The notes under the pieces are model-generated. The model had not been told where the DNA came from, made no database searches, and was given only the letters and a program-made list of their open reading frames with translations. Below are positions 60,872-64,000 of a stretch of 64,000 nt of DNA, piece by piece; within the stretch, counting starts at the first letter, position 1, and every line of letters begins with the position of its first letter. The DNA comes from G963663525 sp963663525 (GTDB taxonomy: Bacteria; Myxococcota_A; SURF-8; G963663525), in assembly GCA_963663525.2 (NCBI GenBank), contig CAXXHC010000004.1:1240001-1304000 (forward strand), given 5' to 3'. Position numbers and translations under genes: made by a program.

Positions 60872-62383
60872 GGCTCTTCGCTGTTTAGTGTGGGTAACGG
60901 CAGCTTATGCATCGGCTTCGCCGATCCGGGGACCCGTCCCCGCACCCCTGGGATTTATCGCTTTGAAGTCCAAACCTGGTTGTTGTAATAAGGGATAAAG
61001 AGAAAAGGAGAGGTTTCCCCCTCCTTTCCAGGTTCGGACCTTCGACGGCGCTCGGGTCGCGTCCCCGCGTTGCCTTATCCTCCGCCGAAGTTCTGCCAGT
61101 GTAACCTTTGCACACTGAAGGAGCAAGAGATGGACGAGCGCGGACTTTTCACGATGGCTCTTGGATTGACCCCTCCCTGGGAGGTGGTGGATATTGACTT
61201 TGACGCCGAGCGCCACCGGTTGGATCTGTACCTGGATTTTCCCGCCGGGAGCCGGTTTGCGTGCCCGCAATGCGAGGTGGCTTGCGGGGTTCACGATACG
61301 AACGAGAGGAGTTGGCGACATCTGAACTTTTTTCAGCACGAGGCGTATCTTCACGCACGCCTACCCCGGATCAAATGCCCTGAACACGGAGTAAAAACGG
61401 TGGAGGTACCTTGGGCGCGTCCTGGTGCGGGGTTCACGCTGCTTTTTGAGGCGCTGGTACTGCTTATGGCCAGAAAGGGCATGACGCCCAAGGGGATCGG
61501 CGAAATACTTGGTGAGCACGACACGCGGATCTGGCGGGTGCTGGAATACTATGTGGACTCGAGTCTGGCGAAGCAGGACTGGTCCGAGGTCGAAGCGGTG
61601 GGCGTGGATGAAACCAGCCGTTCCCGTGGGCACGACTACGTGACGGTGTTCGTGGACATGGACGAGGCGAAGGTTCTGCACGTGGAGCCCGGCAAAGACC
61701 ACCGGACGGTGGCGGGCTTCGAGGCTGAGCTTCACGCTCACGGCGGTAAACCCGAACAGGTGAAAGAGTTCAGCATGGACATGTCAGCGGCGTTCATCAA
61801 GGGGGTTGGGAAACAGTTTCCCGATGCGGCGATGACCTTCGACCGCTTCCACGTGATGAAGCTTGTCAACAAGGCCGTGGACGAGGTGCGGCGTGAGGAG
61901 CGCCAAGACAGGACTGAGTTGGAAAAGACGAGATGGGTCTGGTTGAAAAACGAGCAAAACCTTACGGACAAAGAGCGAGAGAAGTTCGATGAGTTGAAAG
62001 ACAGCACGCTGAAAACGGCCAGGGGCTATCGGCTCAAAGAGACGCTTCAGTCGGTATATGCCGACTACGCAGGCCATCCAGATGACGGTGAGAAGCAGTT
62101 GCAGTACTGGTATTTCTGGGCCACGCACAGCCAACTGCCGCCGATGATCAAGGTAGCCAAAACGATCAAGACCCACTGGGATGGGGTATTGCGGTGGTTT
62201 CAGTCAGGTTTGACACAAGGGCTGGTGGAAGGCATCAACGGTATAATTCAGGCGGCCAAGCGCAAGGCCAGAGGGTTCAGGTCGTTTAGGAAGCTTCGAA
62301 CCATGATCTTCCTCGTCGCTGGAAAGCTAGACTTCGACCTGCCGCAGATGAAACTGCTTACCCACAGTAAATAGCGAGGAGGC
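60872..62383 (+). mobile_element. Complete ISL3-family insertion sequence (1512 bp)
   Basis: Left end GGCTCTTCGCTGTTTAGTGT and right end (complement) GCCTCCTCGCTATTTACTGT are about 26-bp inverted repeats ending in GGGTAA, with four or five mismatches. The 8-base target duplication CCGAAAGA stands at 60864-60871 and 62384-62391, matching the ISL3 family. One transposase gene fills most of it. The left 250 bases hold a structured leader shared with 25543-25735. Confidence 0.95.
61130..62374 (+). CDS. ISL3-family transposase
   Basis: 414 residues. It has an N-terminal zinc-binding region (FACPQCEVACGVHD, RIKCPEHG), a helix-turn-helix region (GMTPKGIGEILGEHDTRIWRVL), and the DDE catalytic core: D in AVGVDETSRSRGHDYVTV, D in FSMDMSAAFIKGV, and E in LVEGINGIIQAAKRKARGFR. 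The core is intact, so the element is probably active. ATG at 61130 follows GGAGC. The stop lies 9 bases before the right end of the element. Confidence 0.95.
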   Translation: MDERGLFTMALGLTPPWEVVDIDFDAERHRLDLYLDFPAGSRFACPQCEVACGVHDTNERSWRHLNFFQHEAYLHARLPRIKCPEHGVKTVEVPWARPGAGFTLLFEALVLLMARKGMTPKGIGEILGEHDTRIWRVLEYYVDSSLAKQDWSEVEAVGVDETSRSRGHDYVTVFVDMDEAKVLHVEPGKDHRTVAGFEAELHAHGGKPEQVKEFSMDMSAAFIKGVGKQFPDAAMTFDRFHVMKLVNKAVDEVRREERQDRTELEKTRWVWLKNEQNLTDKEREKFDELKDSTLKTARGYRLKETLQSVYADYAGHPDDGEKQLQYWYFWATHSQLPPMIKVAKTIKTHWDGVLRWFQSGLTQGLVEGINGIIQAAKRKARGFRSFRKLRTMIFLVAGKLDFDLPQMKLLTHSK

Positions 62384-64000
62384 CCGAAAGAATTGGAGAA
62401 GATAATCAATACAGCGGCTTTTCAAAATTCATTATATGACCATAAGGAAGTTAAGGAGGCAATTGATAAAAAAAGAGATGAGTTGAAAGTTGCTGACAAG
62501 GATAAAAAAACCAAGCTAGAAATTGAATTGGCTGAGCTTCATTCAATAGCCTTAGCTGATTATCTTCGTCCAATACATGCAACTCCCGAACAGTATAGAA
62601 GGGTTATACAAAGAATTTGCATCGCACTTGGTGACGAAAACATATTCTCAATTAGAGATGTTTCCTTTGAAAATGAACTAATTGATATTTGTGTTAGTCA
62701 TAATCTTGATGCTACAGTACTCTCGGAAATGTATTCTGCACATAGAGAACGCTTTTCACGTCGCCTTGTTGTGGCTGATCATGTTGCGAATACACAATTT
62801 ATTGCGGCAATGCTTCGATTAGCCGATATACTTGATTGTGATTTCGAGAGAACTCCGCGAATTCTGTTTGATAATCTTGGTGTTAAAGATATTGAGTTAC
62901 CTGACGCTGAAATTTCTATTAGGGAATGGCAACGCCATCTCGCCGTACAACAAATTGAAATAGGGGAAGATGAGCTAATACTTCGAGCTACATGTCATCA
63001 TCCTGCCATTGAGTCAACCGTGAATCATTTTGGAATTCATATAGAAAAAGAAATTCGTGATACCCTAGCCATCTTAAAACGTAATCCCAATGAAGTTTTA
63101 GACAATTATCAACTTTGTATTCCCCCTACAGTACGATGCGAGATACGTTCATTAGATTACATCTATATGGAACTCAAATTGCAACTAGATGAACGCGCAG
63201 TAACCGGCCTTCTTATGGGAACTCGATTGTACCACAGCAAGTTCGAAGCGATTCGCGAGTTAGTTCAAAACAGTATAGACGCTTGTTCTGTACGAAAGTA
63301 CTTTGAAAATACAGACGTCTACCATCCTTGTGTTGAGATATTTGAATTCCGAGAAAATGACGGTACAGTTTGGCTTCAAGTGCGTGATAACGGAATCGGA
63401 ATGACAGAAGATGTTCTTCGCAATCATTTTTTTCGCGTTGGTAGCAGCTATTATTCTTCGGCAGGGTTTGATCGTTTACTTCGCGCACAAAAAGTTAAAA
63501 ATATTCCACTGATTGCTCGTTTTGGGATTGGATTCCTTTCTGTATTTATGCTTGGTGATTCAGTTAAAGTTGAAACTCGAAGAATGGATTTGCCAGGATC
63601 TGATAGTGTTGGTTGGCGTGTTTTCGTTCAGCAGCATGGGGCATTAGCATTTGTCCAAATAGATAATTCAATATCGCGTGGCACAACAATCAGTGTTAAA
63701 CTCGGAAAAGAAAGTGAGTTGACTGACATAGTTCTTGACAGAATCCTTGGATATTTAAGGCATAACTTGATTCGGCCAACAATTGAAACTAGCGTAAAGC
63801 TGAAGGATGAGGTAGTAACTCTTAGAAATGCTGGTTTTGCATCACTTCGAAAAATAGAGGAATTGGATACGAATGCGAAAGCCGTTCTTGAAAATGTAGT
63901 CATAATTCAGATTGACGTCGCTAAATACACGGATAAATTTTCTGGTGTAATATTTTTAGCGTTAGCAAAAATATCTGGTTCTGACAAACTTGATTGTTAC
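62384..64000 (+). pseudogene. 3' part of the HD/Hsp90-like ATPase gene, running off the window
   Basis: After the target duplication the frame of the 5' part continues without any stop for at least 536 residues and is open at the right edge. First comes the rest of the HD region (ADHVANTQFIAAMLRLADIL), then a GHKL-type ATPase: N-box IRELVQNSIDACSVR, G1 VRDNGIGMTEDVL and G2 RFGIGFLSVFML, followed by the Hsp90-like middle segment. No ribosome site or start codon makes this part a free gene. The reconstructed protein has more than 640 residues. The family belongs to proteins proposed to act in bacterial conflict systems. Confidence 0.9.

Overview
The window is a chromosomal segment of a Gram-negative bacterium. 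It encodes several lipoproteins with a lipobox, an outer-membrane beta-barrel of YaiO type and a LytM peptidase. Core genes are GC-rich. Acidic Asp/Glu-rich linkers behind lipoprotein signals, a Rossmann-PAS histidine kinase and a Tad-like prepilin peptidase recall the delta-proteobacterial / Myxococcota / Desulfobacterota neighbourhood. This placement is an inference; no rRNA or other phylogenetic marker was tested.

Layout. 1-10 kb: thioredoxin-like protein, an M16 zinc protease with a small partner gene flanked by two inverted copies of a 205-bp interspersed repeat, then a minus-strand operon (ADP-forming acyl-CoA synthetase, A24 peptidase, Rossmann-PAS kinase). 10-18 kb: metG with a FetAB-like ABC exporter, a tandem hairpin repeat array, a lipoprotein, a von Willebrand protein and a Xer recombinase. 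18-21 kb: an AT-rich acyltransferase, a carboxypeptidase-regulatory-like domain protein, and a cobalamin riboswitch with its own promoter in front of an unrecognised 86-aa protein. 21-27 kb: uvrC, a repeat-rich non-coding kilobase, an IS256-type transposase, rsmI and yraN. 27-34 kb: two large secreted proteins on the minus strand and a secreted glycoside-hydrolase-like lipoprotein. 34-43 kb: guaA, a small islet bounded by a duplicated guaA 3' end, small unknown genes, a LytM lipoprotein, a GATase-like lipoprotein, an aminotransferase, coaD and rsmD. 43-46 kb: an AT-richer two-gene module (unknown 436-aa protein plus CysQ/HAL2-like phosphatase). 46-48 kb: acetyl-CoA synthetase.

48.8-56.7 kb is a tight six-gene operon: Hpt-receiver regulator, membrane HEAT protein, processive family 2 glycosyltransferase, membrane-anchored GATase-like protein, lipoprotein, and TPR/YaiO barrel. 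It looks like a complete route for making and exporting a surface polysaccharide.

59.4 kb to the right edge is an AT-rich accessory island. It starts at a 28-bp 3' fragment of a tRNA-Ser gene. It carries a palindrome-controlled pair (membrane-anchored small protein plus membrane-anchored XRE regulator). Next comes a large gene coding for an HD domain joined to an Hsp90/histidine-kinase-type ATPase. That gene is split by a complete 1512-bp ISL3-family insertion with an 8-bp target duplication; removing the insertion and one duplication restores an uninterrupted reading frame. The domain pair is typical of proposed bacterial conflict systems. It is, with the riboswitch-linked small protein, the polysaccharide operon, the guaA islet and the 43-46 kb module, the most interesting part of the window.
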